64,000 bases of DNA, taken from contig JAJRQK010000015.1 in assembly GCA_024280295.1 (NCBI GenBank), forward strand, positions 32,078 through 96,077, read 5' to 3'. The first letter of the stretch is position 1, and each line of letters begins with the position of its first letter. This DNA is from Bacteroidota bacterium (GTDB taxonomy: Bacteria; Bacteroidota; Bacteroidia; Flavobacteriales_D; Crocinitomicaceae). Below the pieces are notes generated by a model. The model was not told where the DNA came from. It ran no database searches and saw nothing but the letters and a program-made list of their open reading frames with translations. Both the position numbers and the translations under genes were made by a program. This document shows, in pieces, positions 31,194-40,804 of this stretch.

Positions 31194-31484
31194 CCGTATT
31201 TAGTCAATGCTATTTTCTCTTTATCTGTGGTTCCATATACAGCACGTTTTTTTTAAGTGTTTCTGGTATTTTTCGTGGCTTTGATTTTGGGTAGTTCATA
31301 AAGTTTCGATATGTTTTTTAGAATATGTCAGTTTTTTCAATTGTCATGCTGTTACTCGTTTTTATAGTGTTTTCTGAAATGGGAAAAGATAAAACCCATA
31401 AGAGAACTAGTATGGAGCGATTGAAACGACAAGGATTGGCTTCTGCGAATTCCTCCTTGCGTTTCTATCTTTGACTCCATGCCT

Positions 31485-31747
31485 TGTACACTCCAGTTAC
31501 GTGCTCAGTACCTTTTCTATTATCAAAGCCATGCTTGTTCTTCTCCTCAAACTCTTTAATCATCTTAAAGGTTCGTTTCTCTGTGGTTTTTTGAACGACT
31601 CTTTCTAAGGCTCTCTCAGTAATTCCCTTGGCATAATTTTTCGCTTCTGTATTAGACTGAGAAGAAGATGAACTGCTATTATAGCCTGAACTCACGTTTG
31701 CCGTAATGCTTCCAAAAACTTTCGAATCTTTTGAAACAGAAACTGAT
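31485..31747 (-). repeat. 263-bp near-identical duplicate of part of the CDS at 36704-37894
   Basis: Matches 36796-37058 with about two mismatches by eye; encodes the fragment SSGYNSSSSSSQSNTEAKNYAKGITERALERVVQKTTEKRTFKMIKEFEEKNKHGFDNRKGTEHVTGVY. Confidence 0.9.
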
Positions 31748-32623
31748 GCAGGCTCATCTTTAAGGCGTATACAACGTTTTATAGCAAGCTATAGTTTTGA
31801 TTCTGACCTTATCGCTAAGCTGATTTTCAACCTTTTACCTAAGCAAGATAAGCTGATCCTGAGTATTGATAGAACTAACTGGAAATTTGGACAAACTAAT
31901 ATCAATATATTCATGCTCGGCGTTGTATATAAAGGGGTTGCATTCCCTTTATTATTTACAATGCTTGATAAAAGAGGTAATTCTAATAGTCAAGAGCGGA
32001 TCAATTTAATCAATCGATTTATTCGCCTTTTTGGCAAAGAAGTTATTGAATCAGTAGTTGCAGACAGAGAGTTTGTGGGCCAACAATGGCTGGAGTTCTT
32101 AAATACAAATAGCATTAGATATTACATACGCATTCGCAATAATTTCAAGGTGTTTCTACCACATAAAAACAAAGAGATTAAGGTCTCACATTTGTTTAAT
32201 CAATTTAAGTACAATGAATTTGTGTACTACAATAAGATTGTCCGAGTTAACGGACAGCTTTGCTACTTGTCTGGATGTAAACTCAGGAGCAATAATTCAA
32301 AATTAGATTTCTTAATTATCGTGTCTTTTAATAAGCCTGAAAATGCACAACACGATTATCAAAAACGATGGCAAATAGAAATGAGCTTTAAGGCGATGAA
32401 ATCTAGCGGATTTGACATTGAAAAAACACACCTCCAAAATATTCAAAGAATAGAAAAATTGATTTTATTGGTAATGATTGCATTTGTTTGGTGCTATAAA
32501 GTTGGGATATACTTGCATCAAATTAATCCTATTACGATCAAAAAATATGGGAGAAAGGCTAAAAGCATCTTTAAATACGGGCTGAACTTTATTGCTGGAA
32601 CGCTATTAAATACTGAAAAATAG
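31748..32623 (+). pseudogene. IS4-type DDE transposase, 5'-truncated (supplied ORF 31706-32623 begins inside the duplicated segment)
   Basis: LILSIDRTNWKFGQTNINIFMLGVVYKGVAFPLLF, VVADREFVGQQWLEFL, YQKRWQIEMSFKAMKSSGFDIEKTHL motifs; first approx. 14 codons are antisense of the duplicated gene. Confidence 0.8.
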
Positions 32624-32652
32624 ATAGATATGGATACATTTCAGTTTTTGTC

Positions 32653-33222
32653 ATGTACTTAGAAATGAAGCTAATCCTATTTGAGGATGATGGTAAACCT
32701 GGAAGTGGTTTTGAGATTGCGCTTCCAAGCAATTCTGAATTTTCCAGAGGAATTGCAATTGAAGCTGTCCAACGTGCATGCCATATTGTTAAGAAAATCA
32801 AAGGAGTGGGATCTTGGAACAAATTTTACATGCAAACTAAAAGCGACGGACTGGAGAAGTTAGCTAACAAAACTCTATTGGTTCCGTTGGAATACATCGA
32901 GAACCTTTCGGACACTGTTGAATTGAAAGAAATGTACTCTAAAACTATTCAGTTTGTATCAATGGACGAAATTCATCAGAAAATTGAAGAGTCGCACGAT
33001 AATTTCGCCTATTTATTAGTCGCAGAAGAACTTGTGAACCTTCATGTTCAATATGTATGTATGGCAAATGATTCAGAAGTTTTGGGACATTATCATAAAA
33101 TGGTTCAAAGTTCTAAGACAATGCTTTCAGGTGGAATAAAGCACATGTACATTGATAAGAAAATCTTCAAGAAACTGTTCTCGAAATTACTTGACCTCTC
33201 AAATAACAAACGAATCACGTGA
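32653..33222 (+). CDS. Hypothetical protein
   Basis: 189-aa uninterrupted ORF with normal composition. Confidence 0.45.
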   Translation: MYLEMKLILFEDDGKPGSGFEIALPSNSEFSRGIAIEAVQRACHIVKKIKGVGSWNKFYMQTKSDGLEKLANKTLLVPLEYIENLSDTVELKEMYSKTIQFVSMDEIHQKIEESHDNFAYLLVAEELVNLHVQYVCMANDSEVLGHYHKMVQSSKTMLSGGIKHMYIDKKIFKKLFSKLLDLSNNKRIT

Positions 33223-33793
33223 TTATTTTTCTAAAAGGTAACTATCATTCGAAGTAGAATCTAAAAGCCTTATGCAATAAACAAGACGAACCGCTCCCAT
33301 AAAGGAGGAACGACGACTGTGGAAGGGTAGACGCTCGTCAAAAGCGAGATGAGACTTGGGGGAAAGCAAAAGAGCAGTTTCAAACTGCGTTTGCGACCAC
33401 TGTTGCGACTAAAAAAGCACATGCTTCTAGCAGCGCAGTTTTTAGAAGACAACACAAACAAATGGCATGAGTTTTTGAGTGTGCAATTGCAGTGAAGAAT
33501 GAGTCTGCGTTGGATATAACTTGCCCTAACTAAAAAGTTTTCTTGCACTAAAGAATATTTTGATTCTAGTGAGTCCAATTGAGTATCATAAACTGCCTTA
33601 AAATTGGTTTTGGGATCAAAATTTCTTTCGTAGATCAACTTCTGACCTTCTAAGGGAACTGCCTGGCAGCTTTCGCGGGAGAGAGTGCTTGGCAGTTTTT
33701 GCGAACAGAAAAGCAGCGACTGAGAGAGAAAACGAACGTAATGAGTATAAACAAGTGAAGGAACACTGCTTTTTTTCAAAGCTGTGTGACGAA

Positions 33794-33894
33794 GCGTTAA
33801 AAACAAGGGCTAGAAAGTTGCAAACTTTGTTGCTTTGTATCCCCCTTGATTTTTATGTTTTGCGAAAAAAGTGAGGTTACGATCGAAGACCATT
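33794..33894. repeat. 101-bp imperfect direct repeat, copy A
   Basis: GCGTTAAAAACAAGGGC...CCCTTGATTTTTATG...GAAGACCATT; about 90% identical to 34770-34871; forms a hairpin. Confidence 0.8.
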
Positions 33895-33989
33895 AAGAAG
33901 CTTCCGAACGACCTCGAGGAGGAGGGAAAACGTCAATTCACAACACATTTTCAATATTTCGAACTATCATATTCTCGCTTGAATGAGTT

Positions 33990-34298
33990 CTATTTGTTTT
34001 TGTCCGGGTCTTGTTTCATACCAAAGACACGTATAATATATGCTACATGACCCTTGGATATAAAACTAATTTTATAGTTTCCAATAAATAGTTTTTTACA
34101 ATTCCCTAGATGACTAAATTCTTGATCTATAGCAGCTACATCTAGTTTTTCAATTAATTCTGCTTCAGTATTTTTGACTAAATCACTAATAATCCTTGAA
34201 GCAGTTTGAGAATCGTGAATTTGTTTGTAATAAGAAAAGGTTTTGATTAAATCTTGGTTCGATCTATACGACCAAAAGACCTCTTTAATTATTTCCAT
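33990..34298 (-). CDS. RelE/ParE-family toxin
   Basis: 102 aa, C-term FIGNYKISFISKGHVAYIIRVFGMKQDPDK; overlaps the upstream antitoxin-like ORF. Confidence 0.75.
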   Translation of the reverse strand: MEIIKEVFWSYRSNQDLIKTFSYYKQIHDSQTASRIISDLVKNTEAELIEKLDVAAIDQEFSHLGNCKKLFIGNYKISFISKGHVAYIIRVFGMKQDPDKNK

Positions 34299-34519
34299 GT
34301 ATCAACTTGTCTCAATAATTCTTTTGTAGAAATAACCTTTCCATCTCTAATATCATCCAACCCTTCTTTCATCATCTGCTCCATCTCACGGTCAACAGAG
34401 ACAACCTCTACTTGTTTTCTCCTATAATTCAATAGGTTTTTAAACGTCTCAATTAGAAGTGGATCTTTCACAAAATCCATTTCAGCTTTTATCCACTTGA
34501 TATCTCCCTCTACATTCAT
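34289..34519 (-). CDS. Antitoxin-like protein paired with the RelE/ParE toxin
   Basis: 76 aa immediately upstream and overlapping; ends KVISTKELLRQVDTWK, an antitoxin-like tail. Confidence 0.65.
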   Translation of the reverse strand: MNVEGDIKWIKAEMDFVKDPLLIETFKNLLNYRRKQVEVVSVDREMEQMMKEGLDDIRDGKVISTKELLRQVDTWK

Positions 34520-34769
34520 AGTTTCAAATTTAACATCTTCTCAATACAACTAACGAAAATTATGCCGTATTTGTTATAGTTAAAGATACGGAATTTATTC
34601 CATTCAACGGAAATTGATCAATGACCAAACTATTTATACATCTTTTCTATTGGGATCAGAACAATTACTATTCATCATAAGTCATATTATTGGGCAAGTA
34701 AATCATTGATAATTAGACTTGACCAATATTGGCACACTTTTGTTACGGTATTATGTAGAATGCACAAGA

Positions 34770-34871
34770 GCGTTAAAAACAAGGGCAAACAAAGTTGCAA
34801 ACTTTGTTGCTTTGTATCACCCTTGATTTTTATGTTTTATGAATAAAGTGAGTTTACGAAAGAAGACCATT
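34770..34871. repeat. 102-bp imperfect direct repeat, copy B
   Basis: See copy A at 33794-33894. Confidence 0.8.
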
Positions 34872-35038
34872 GAAACCACAGTGACGAGTTTTACGAGGAA
34901 CGGCTAATTTAGTTTGTTGAACTATTCATGAAGATTTTAGATATAGAGAAAGTTCTATTGTTGTATTGGGGTTATGGAAGAACAAAGTATCTTTAACGGA
35001 CTAAACAACAGTTTCTCGCTAATAATAGGAATTCCACT

Positions 35039-35614
35039 ATGGGTATAAAACACAATGGTTCACTCGAAGAGGCGAAATCTCCTTTTTTTGAAGTTAACAG
35101 AAAAATTTGTGAAGATTGGGAAAAATATATTCTACAACAAGTCAATGGAGTTATACGGGGTAAGTTTAATTCATGGAGCTTTAATTTTAGCGCACGAATC
35201 AACAAACTCACCCCAATTGATATTACAGTTAAAAAGTCAACATATACGAGCGGAATTCTTCTATTTTCATCTAAATATCAAAACCTTGACCTAAGGACGC
35301 AAATCAAAGTAAGTTTACTTAATCCAAAATCCCTAAATTTTACGTTCAAGAGAAAAACATTGAGTTCTCGTCTACGATACCTTTTTACCAAAAAATCCTA
35401 TAAACTAGAGACAGGTCCATATTATATCTTTGGAGAGGCAAAAGAAAATCCATTTGTCATCAAGCTTTTATATCTACTGAGTAAACCACTTGAAAATAAA
35501 GAATTAAGCCACCTCAAATTTTTAAATGAGAGTAATACCTTGTCCATGGAACTCCTCAATATTGATTTGGATACTAGTATGTTAAATGGATTACAAGAAC
35601 TCAGTAAAGGATAA
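35039..35614 (+). CDS. Hypothetical protein
   Basis: 191-aa ORF, no recognised motif. Confidence 0.5.
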   Translation: MGIKHNGSLEEAKSPFFEVNRKICEDWEKYILQQVNGVIRGKFNSWSFNFSARINKLTPIDITVKKSTYTSGILLFSSKYQNLDLRTQIKVSLLNPKSLNFTFKRKTLSSRLRYLFTKKSYKLETGPYYIFGEAKENPFVIKLLYLLSKPLENKELSHLKFLNESNTLSMELLNIDLDTSMLNGLQELSKG

Positions 35615-35621
35615 ATGTAGT

Positions 35622-36140
35622 TTATTCTAGGTTAGAAACGGCTTTAACTTGGACTGTTCCCTCCTTTTTTGTATAAAGCATCAACCCGAGAACAACAATA
35701 AAGACTACTTCAAATCCTATCGGGATTAACTGCGAATACGGATTGTTCTCCAAGTATAAATAGTACTTATTAAGATTCTCATAGTGTGTTCGGTTCAAAA
35801 GAGATGCTACCCATAATCCAACAAGAAACTGTAACAAATGAATAACTAAGAAAGTCAAGATCAGATTTCTTAATATTATCCATATACTCTTTTTAAAAAG
35901 TATTCTGCGTAGAATTATAAAAAAGAAGATCAATCCCAAAACCATGGAAATAGTCTCAGAAAGCAAAAAAATGTAACTATGTGAAATTTCTAAATCTATA
36001 AATAGTGAATTTACATTACTATAAACCAATACACAAAAACTTTTAGTGACTATCCACAATACAATTCCAATCCCAATAAGGTGATTAGGGTTGTGAGCTT
36101 TTTCACTCGAAGAAGCAGATCCGTCTATTAATTCATCCAT
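35622..36140 (-). CDS. Hypothetical multi-TM membrane protein
   Basis: About four hydrophobic segments. Confidence 0.6.
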   Translation of the reverse strand: MDELIDGSASSSEKAHNPNHLIGIGIVLWIVTKSFCVLVYSNVNSLFIDLEISHSYIFLLSETISMVLGLIFFFIILRRILFKKSIWIILRNLILTFLVIHLLQFLVGLWVASLLNRTHYENLNKYYLYLENNPYSQLIPIGFEVVFIVVLGLMLYTKKEGTVQVKAVSNLE

Positions 36141-36154
36141 TGCTATTATATCTG

Positions 36155-36595
36155 TTAATCAACATCTTTCAAATCTTGGATTCCATCATACTCAACTGTA
36201 CTTTTTGTCTCTAATTCAGTTTTCTTTTTTAGTAATGCATCTTGCCAATTATGCAATTTACCAATTTCAACTGCATCTGCATCTTCCGCTCTGCTGATGA
36301 AGAAATCTCGCCACGCTTCACCAGCGTTAATTATTGCATCCGTCTTTTTATATGTTACTGGAGTTGGTTTCCCTTTACTCGCTTCAAGAAAAGCACTTCC
36401 AGGAGAAATTACTTTCAGCCTCTTTGTGATATAGTCCAAAGACCCATTTACGCGTGCAAGTTCACTCTCAATGTATTCAGGGTTTGTAACTGTAACTTTT
36501 TGTGTACTCCAAGTACCATCGCCATTATCGATAGCTAACTTAATTGTCAAATAATCTTGGTTATCATGATAATCAGAAGTTGCACGAACAGGCAT
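36155..36595 (-). CDS. Hypothetical protein; open frame continues upstream almost to the end of the preceding gene
   Basis: Reading upstream of the Met gives LKLDRTLSYFLSRKVQFYLTTYRYNQYGTGVRESGDMPVRATS without a stop, directly after the stop of 36704-37894. Confidence 0.6.
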   Translation of the reverse strand: MPVRATSDYHDNQDYLTIKLAIDNGDGTWSTQKVTVTNPEYIESELARVNGSLDYITKRLKVISPGSAFLEASKGKPTPVTYKKTDAIINAGEAWRDFFISRAEDADAVEIGKLHNWQDALLKKKTELETKSTVEYDGIQDLKDVD

Positions 36596-36703
36596 ATCTC
36601 CTGACTCTCGAACCCCTGTACCATATTGGTTGTACCTGTATGTCGTCAGATAAAACTGAACTTTTCGGCTTAAAAAATAAGATAGAGTTCTGTCTAATTT
36701 AAG

Positions 36704-37894
36704 TTAAAACTCTGCTGGACTTGGTACGCTTATTTCAAATAATAAACGTCTTCCATAGTTGACAAGTTCATTATCGTAAATTTTATCTACCCATCTGTAC
36801 ACTCCAGTTACGTGCTCAGTACCTTTTCTATTATCAAAGCCATGCTTGTTCTTCTCCTCAAACTCTTTAATCATCTTAAAGGTTCGTTTCTCTGTGGTTT
36901 TTTGAACGACTCTTTCTAAGGCTCTCTCAGTAATTTCCTTGGCATAATTTTTCGCTTCTGTATTAGACTGAGAAGAAGATGAACTGCTATTATAGCCTGA
37001 ACTCACGTTTGCCGTAATGCTTCCAAAAACTTTCGAATCTTTTGAAACAGAAATTGATCCACTTACATCAAAAGATTTGTCCTTTTGTAGTTCTTTAGCC
37101 GCTTCTGTGCTTAATTCGTGTCGCTCAGTTGTTGTTGTATCATTTATGTTTTCGATTTCAGTTTCCGTCGTTGATTCTGTAGAAAATTCAGTTCTCAGTA
37201 AGTTTCTAGTACTTTTCTCTTTATACTCTCTCGCCATTATGTTTTCAATGTGAGAAACTTCTCCAGGGACATAACAACAAAGTGTCTGCTCAACTCTTCG
37301 ATATTCTTGTACTCCAAGGTTTTGAACACCAAACATTTTTCCTCCACAGTTTGCAAAACGCCATGATTTAAAACATGAGATAACAACATCGGGTATTACG
37401 ACAATTAACTTTGACACATCTATTAAATCCAGTGTTTCTGAGTTTTGTATATAGTGTTGAGCAATTATTAATTGAATACAGGCTTGTCTAACCGTTTTGG
37501 ACTTTTGTATCGCTGTTTGAATAAATAATTCATCCCAAACTTGTAACAATTCCGCCTCGTTTAGAGGTGCTGGTAGTTCTGCCTTAAGTTCGTTTTTCGA
37601 ACTGTCATTTTTCTTCTGTTGCATTAACAGAGAAGAATAGTCGTATAATTCAGGATTTATACCCCTTATGTCTTTGTAGTTGTTTACAGGCTTAAAACTG
37701 TTTATGAAATCGTTCAGCGACCCATCAGAAGTTTGTCCCTCCCTTGGAATCGGACATTGATTAAATCTGCTTTTTGTAATGTCAGGGTGGTGAATAAAGT
37801 CCTGATTCTTTTCGTTGAAATCAATTTTGTCTGGTGAACGAAATGTTTTAAAACTAAACAAGTTCGTTTTAATTGGAGGCGTTTTTTGTGCCAT
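36704..37894 (-). CDS. Uncharacterised protein with Thr/Glu-rich and poly-Ser segments
   Basis: 396 aa; motifs CCYVPGEVSHIENIMAREYKEKSTRNLLRTE, TTTTERHELSTEA, SSSSSSQSNTEAKNYAKEITERALERVVQKTTEKRT, HVTGVYRWVDKIYDNELVNYGRRLLFE. Confidence 0.7.
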   Translation of the reverse strand: MAQKTPPIKTNLFSFKTFRSPDKIDFNEKNQDFIHHPDITKSRFNQCPIPREGQTSDGSLNDFINSFKPVNNYKDIRGINPELYDYSSLLMQQKKNDSSKNELKAELPAPLNEAELLQVWDELFIQTAIQKSKTVRQACIQLIIAQHYIQNSETLDLIDVSKLIVVIPDVVISCFKSWRFANCGGKMFGVQNLGVQEYRRVEQTLCCYVPGEVSHIENIMAREYKEKSTRNLLRTEFSTESTTETEIENINDTTTTERHELSTEAAKELQKDKSFDVSGSISVSKDSKVFGSITANVSSGYNSSSSSSQSNTEAKNYAKEITERALERVVQKTTEKRTFKMIKEFEEKNKHGFDNRKGTEHVTGVYRWVDKIYDNELVNYGRRLLFEISVPSPAEF

Positions 37895-38026
37895 ATTATC
37901 AATTCAGTGGGGGTTAGTACTAAGGACAATTTACAACTATTTTTTTGTTGATTAATTTTTTAAGAAAAATTAGTGTTTCCCGAAATTTGAAAAGAGTAAT
38001 TTCTGCAATTAATTTAAGTTTTGAAT

Positions 38027-38254
38027 TTATCCGCCCACTATATTCGAATTCGCAGTATCTAAAGCGTCATCATCAAAAGAATCCAAATAAATCTGAGTTG
38101 TTTTGATTTCCGAATGCCCCAAACCTTCAGAAATAAGTGTAATAGGAACATTCTTCCTTTTGGCGATTGTTGCCCAAGAATGTCGAGCGAAATAGCTTGT
38201 GATGCTTTTATCAATTTTAGCTAATTCAGCCATTTCGCGTAGTTTACGATTCAA
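38027..38254 (-). pseudogene. C-terminal remnant of a tyrosine recombinase/integrase
   Basis: ITSYFARHSWATIAKRKNVPITLISEGLGHSEIKTTQIYLDSF contains the H-x2-W, LGH and catalytic Tyr region; the N-terminal part is absent. Confidence 0.85.
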
Positions 38255-38261
38255 TCTTTTT

Positions 38262-38485
38262 CTTTTTCGCGTGCTATTTTTCAGCTTCTATTACCTGTTG
38301 AAAACTTTTTATCATGAATAGCCCTTTAGCTAATAAATCGTGAGATATCAAACCTATAAAAGTTATCTAGAGAATTCAAGTATTGGTTGAAATTGTCATT
38401 ACTCTTCAAATTATTGAACTGATCAAAGTATAAATTTTCTAACTGATTACTTTCTTGTAGCCTCGAAACAAGACCAATAGTTAAG
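38262..38485. repeat. Right copy of island-flanking direct repeat
   Basis: See 30959-31193; reverse strand encodes LTIGLVSRLQESNQLENLYFDQFNNLKSNDNFNQYLNSLDNFYRFDISRF. Confidence 0.85.
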
Positions 38486-38752
38486 AAACGAACTTATGGC
38501 TATCATGGAGCGAGGTGTTACAACAGAGAACTCGGTAAGTACATGAATGTTGACCCACATGCGAGTAAATAGTCGCTCCTTAAATTTAGCGAATAAGGTT
38601 AATTATCAACGAGTTGTGAAGGTCGTTTTGGTCCTCATACTTCAAATGGCTTTGGCATTTAGGATTCCTCGAATGAACGTACTATTGATCGTAAGTAACC
38701 TTGTTCCTTTTCGTCTAAGGTGTTTTATTAACTTTTAATGACTCATGTTTAC

Positions 38753-39199
38753 ATGAAAAAAACGTTTTCCTTAATTCTTATTTTAGCACTCATAGTTACA
38801 ACGCAACTATCTGTCCAGGAATCACCTAAATCGACACATTCCATTAGTTTAAATTTTTCGAATTTTCGAAACAACGATGGTTACTTGTATATTTATCTTT
38901 ATAAAACAGAAAAACAATACCCATATCATCCTTACAAGCATTTTAAAGTAAGCAAGAAACGAATTAAGAATAACAGGTTGAAGTACACCATTTACGCCTT
39001 AGCGAAAGGGAAATATGCCATATCAGCGATTGATGATGAGAATTCTAATATGGATCTGGATAGATTTTGGGGAATTCCAACCGAAGGATATGCCTTTTCG
39101 AATAATCCCAATACCTGGGGATTTCCGTCTTACCATCGACTAAAATTTGGTGTTTATAGCACAAAAAATTATCAGCATCTAAAAATGCAATACATTTAA
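38753..39199 (+). CDS. DUF2141-like secreted protein
   Basis: ISLNFSNFRNNDGYLYIYLY...LAKGKYAISAIDDENSNMDLDRFWGIPTEGYAFSNN is typical of DUF2141. Confidence 0.8.
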   Translation: MKKTFSLILILALIVTTQLSVQESPKSTHSISLNFSNFRNNDGYLYIYLYKTEKQYPYHPYKHFKVSKKRIKNNRLKYTIYALAKGKYAISAIDDENSNMDLDRFWGIPTEGYAFSNNPNTWGFPSYHRLKFGVYSTKNYQHLKMQYI

Positions 39200-39205
39200 T
39201 CATTT

Positions 39206-40804
39206 ATGAAAATTACTCTCTTAACATTCACAATTCTCTATTCCTTTTTTGGTTTAGCTCAACCAATTGACTTTATTGAAACTGCAGATCAATTTTTCAA
39301 GCGTCACTGCAGGAATGGACTGGTAAACTACAAGGCAATCAAATCAGATGAAAATCTTCCAAAACTGATAGAACACATTGCCAAAAATAAAATTCCTGTC
39401 GGAGGTGAAAAGGCATATTTAATTAACGTATATAATCTGTTTGTAATCGATCGGATTACAAAAATGTACCCAATGGGATCACCTATGGGCGACCCTGAAT
39501 TTTACGACGGCGCATACTCTAACATAAATGGGAAAAGAATATCGCTAGATGCTTTAGAAAATGAAGTCCTTCGAAAAGAGTATACAGACTCTCGCTTACA
39601 TTTCGTTCTTGTGTGTGGCGCTCTTGGTTGCCCTCCAATTGTTGATTTTGCTTACAGGTCTGATAGGTTAGATAGTCAACTAGAAGATCAAACAAAGGCG
39701 GCATTGAATAATGATGATTTTGTTTATCAGAAATCAGAAACTATGACAATCCATTTATCTGAAATATTCACATGGTACGAATCTGATTTTGGGTCGAATA
39801 AAAAAGAAGTTATTGCTTACATCAATAAGTACCGAAAATCACCTTTCGATGTTAGCTATAAAGTGAAATCGTACGCTTATGATTGGACGATTAATGATGT
39901 TACAATTAAGATGACTGAATCGGGAGCGGGAAATGATATTGATGATATTCCTTCAACTCGAAACCTCCAAATGTTCACAGCAGGAAGTTTGTTGACTAAA
40001 GGGAAATCCGATATAACACTTTTTAATACACTGTATACTGAGACGAAAGGAACTTGGCTTGGCGAATCTTATTCTGGCTTTCGAACATCCTTTATGACTC
40101 ATTTATTTCAATACACCTTTGGTGTAAGTAAAAGTAAACGGTTCAATATTGGTGTGGATCTCACTTTTAGATCTGCTGGAACTGCTGTTGATTCAACCAT
40201 TTCAGGTTTAAAACCTACTTTTCTCTATACAAATACAGACACAAGCAGAGTTGGATTGACATCAGCAGGCTTGCGCGTAAAATGGCAACCTTTTAAAGCT
40301 GTGTCTAATTTCACACTTCAAAGTACCATAATGGCTCCTACCATTAAACATCCAGAAGGTCTCTTTGCAGATACGGGGAAAGTTTTGCACTGGGCTGATT
40401 GGAACCGAATAACATGGTGGAATCAATTTTACTATACAAAAACATTTGGGAAATTTCAATTGTTCACTGAATTGGATTTCTTATTTAGATTTAGAGTAAA
40501 TGAATCCCAAATTGGGATGTTAGACCTTCCTGTAAGTGTGTTCTTGAGTTATTTTCCAACTAGAAAGATTACAGTTTATGGAATGACTCAGCACGTACAT
40601 CGCTATACGAATAACATCGATCCGGACAATCCTATTATTACTGATTGGGTGATTCCGAGTAATTATACTGCTTCTGGAATTGGATTTAAATATCAATTGT
40701 TGTCAAACCTTAATTTAGAGTTACTTTACACAAATTTTTGGCGTGGACGCAATTCTGGGCTTGGAAGCACGTTTAATCTAGGAATTAAGTTCTTAACAAA
40801 ATAA
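39206..40804 (+). CDS. DUF547 domain fused to an outer-membrane beta-barrel-like C-terminal region
   Basis: N-term KAYLINVYNLFVIDRI, LHFVLVCGALGCPPI typical of DUF547; from about residue 250 barrel-like alternating strands, ending FNLGIKFLTK. Confidence 0.75.
   Translation: MKITLLTFTILYSFFGLAQPIDFIETADQFFKRHCRNGLVNYKAIKSDENLPKLIEHIAKNKIPVGGEKAYLINVYNLFVIDRITKMYPMGSPMGDPEFYDGAYSNINGKRISLDALENEVLRKEYTDSRLHFVLVCGALGCPPIVDFAYRSDRLDSQLEDQTKAALNNDDFVYQKSETMTIHLSEIFTWYESDFGSNKKEVIAYINKYRKSPFDVSYKVKSYAYDWTINDVTIKMTESGAGNDIDDIPSTRNLQMFTAGSLLTKGKSDITLFNTLYTETKGTWLGESYSGFRTSFMTHLFQYTFGVSKSKRFNIGVDLTFRSAGTAVDSTISGLKPTFLYTNTDTSRVGLTSAGLRVKWQPFKAVSNFTLQSTIMAPTIKHPEGLFADTGKVLHWADWNRITWWNQFYYTKTFGKFQLFTELDFLFRFRVNESQIGMLDLPVSVFLSYFPTRKITVYGMTQHVHRYTNNIDPDNPIITDWVIPSNYTASGIGFKYQLLSNLNLELLYTNFWRGRNSGLGSTFNLGIKFLTK

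Noticed and set aside
33270-33806. 178-aa minus-strand ORF inside the island
   Set aside because: Cys/Ser-rich composition, no recognisable motif and low-quality surroundings; likely a chance ORF or decayed sequence.
33794-34871. The paired repeats as integron attC sites
   Set aside because: The 5' side starts GTTAAAAA and the 3' side ends TTTTTATG; the required RYYYAAC ... GTTRRRY arrangement is not present on either strand, and no integron integrase is visible.
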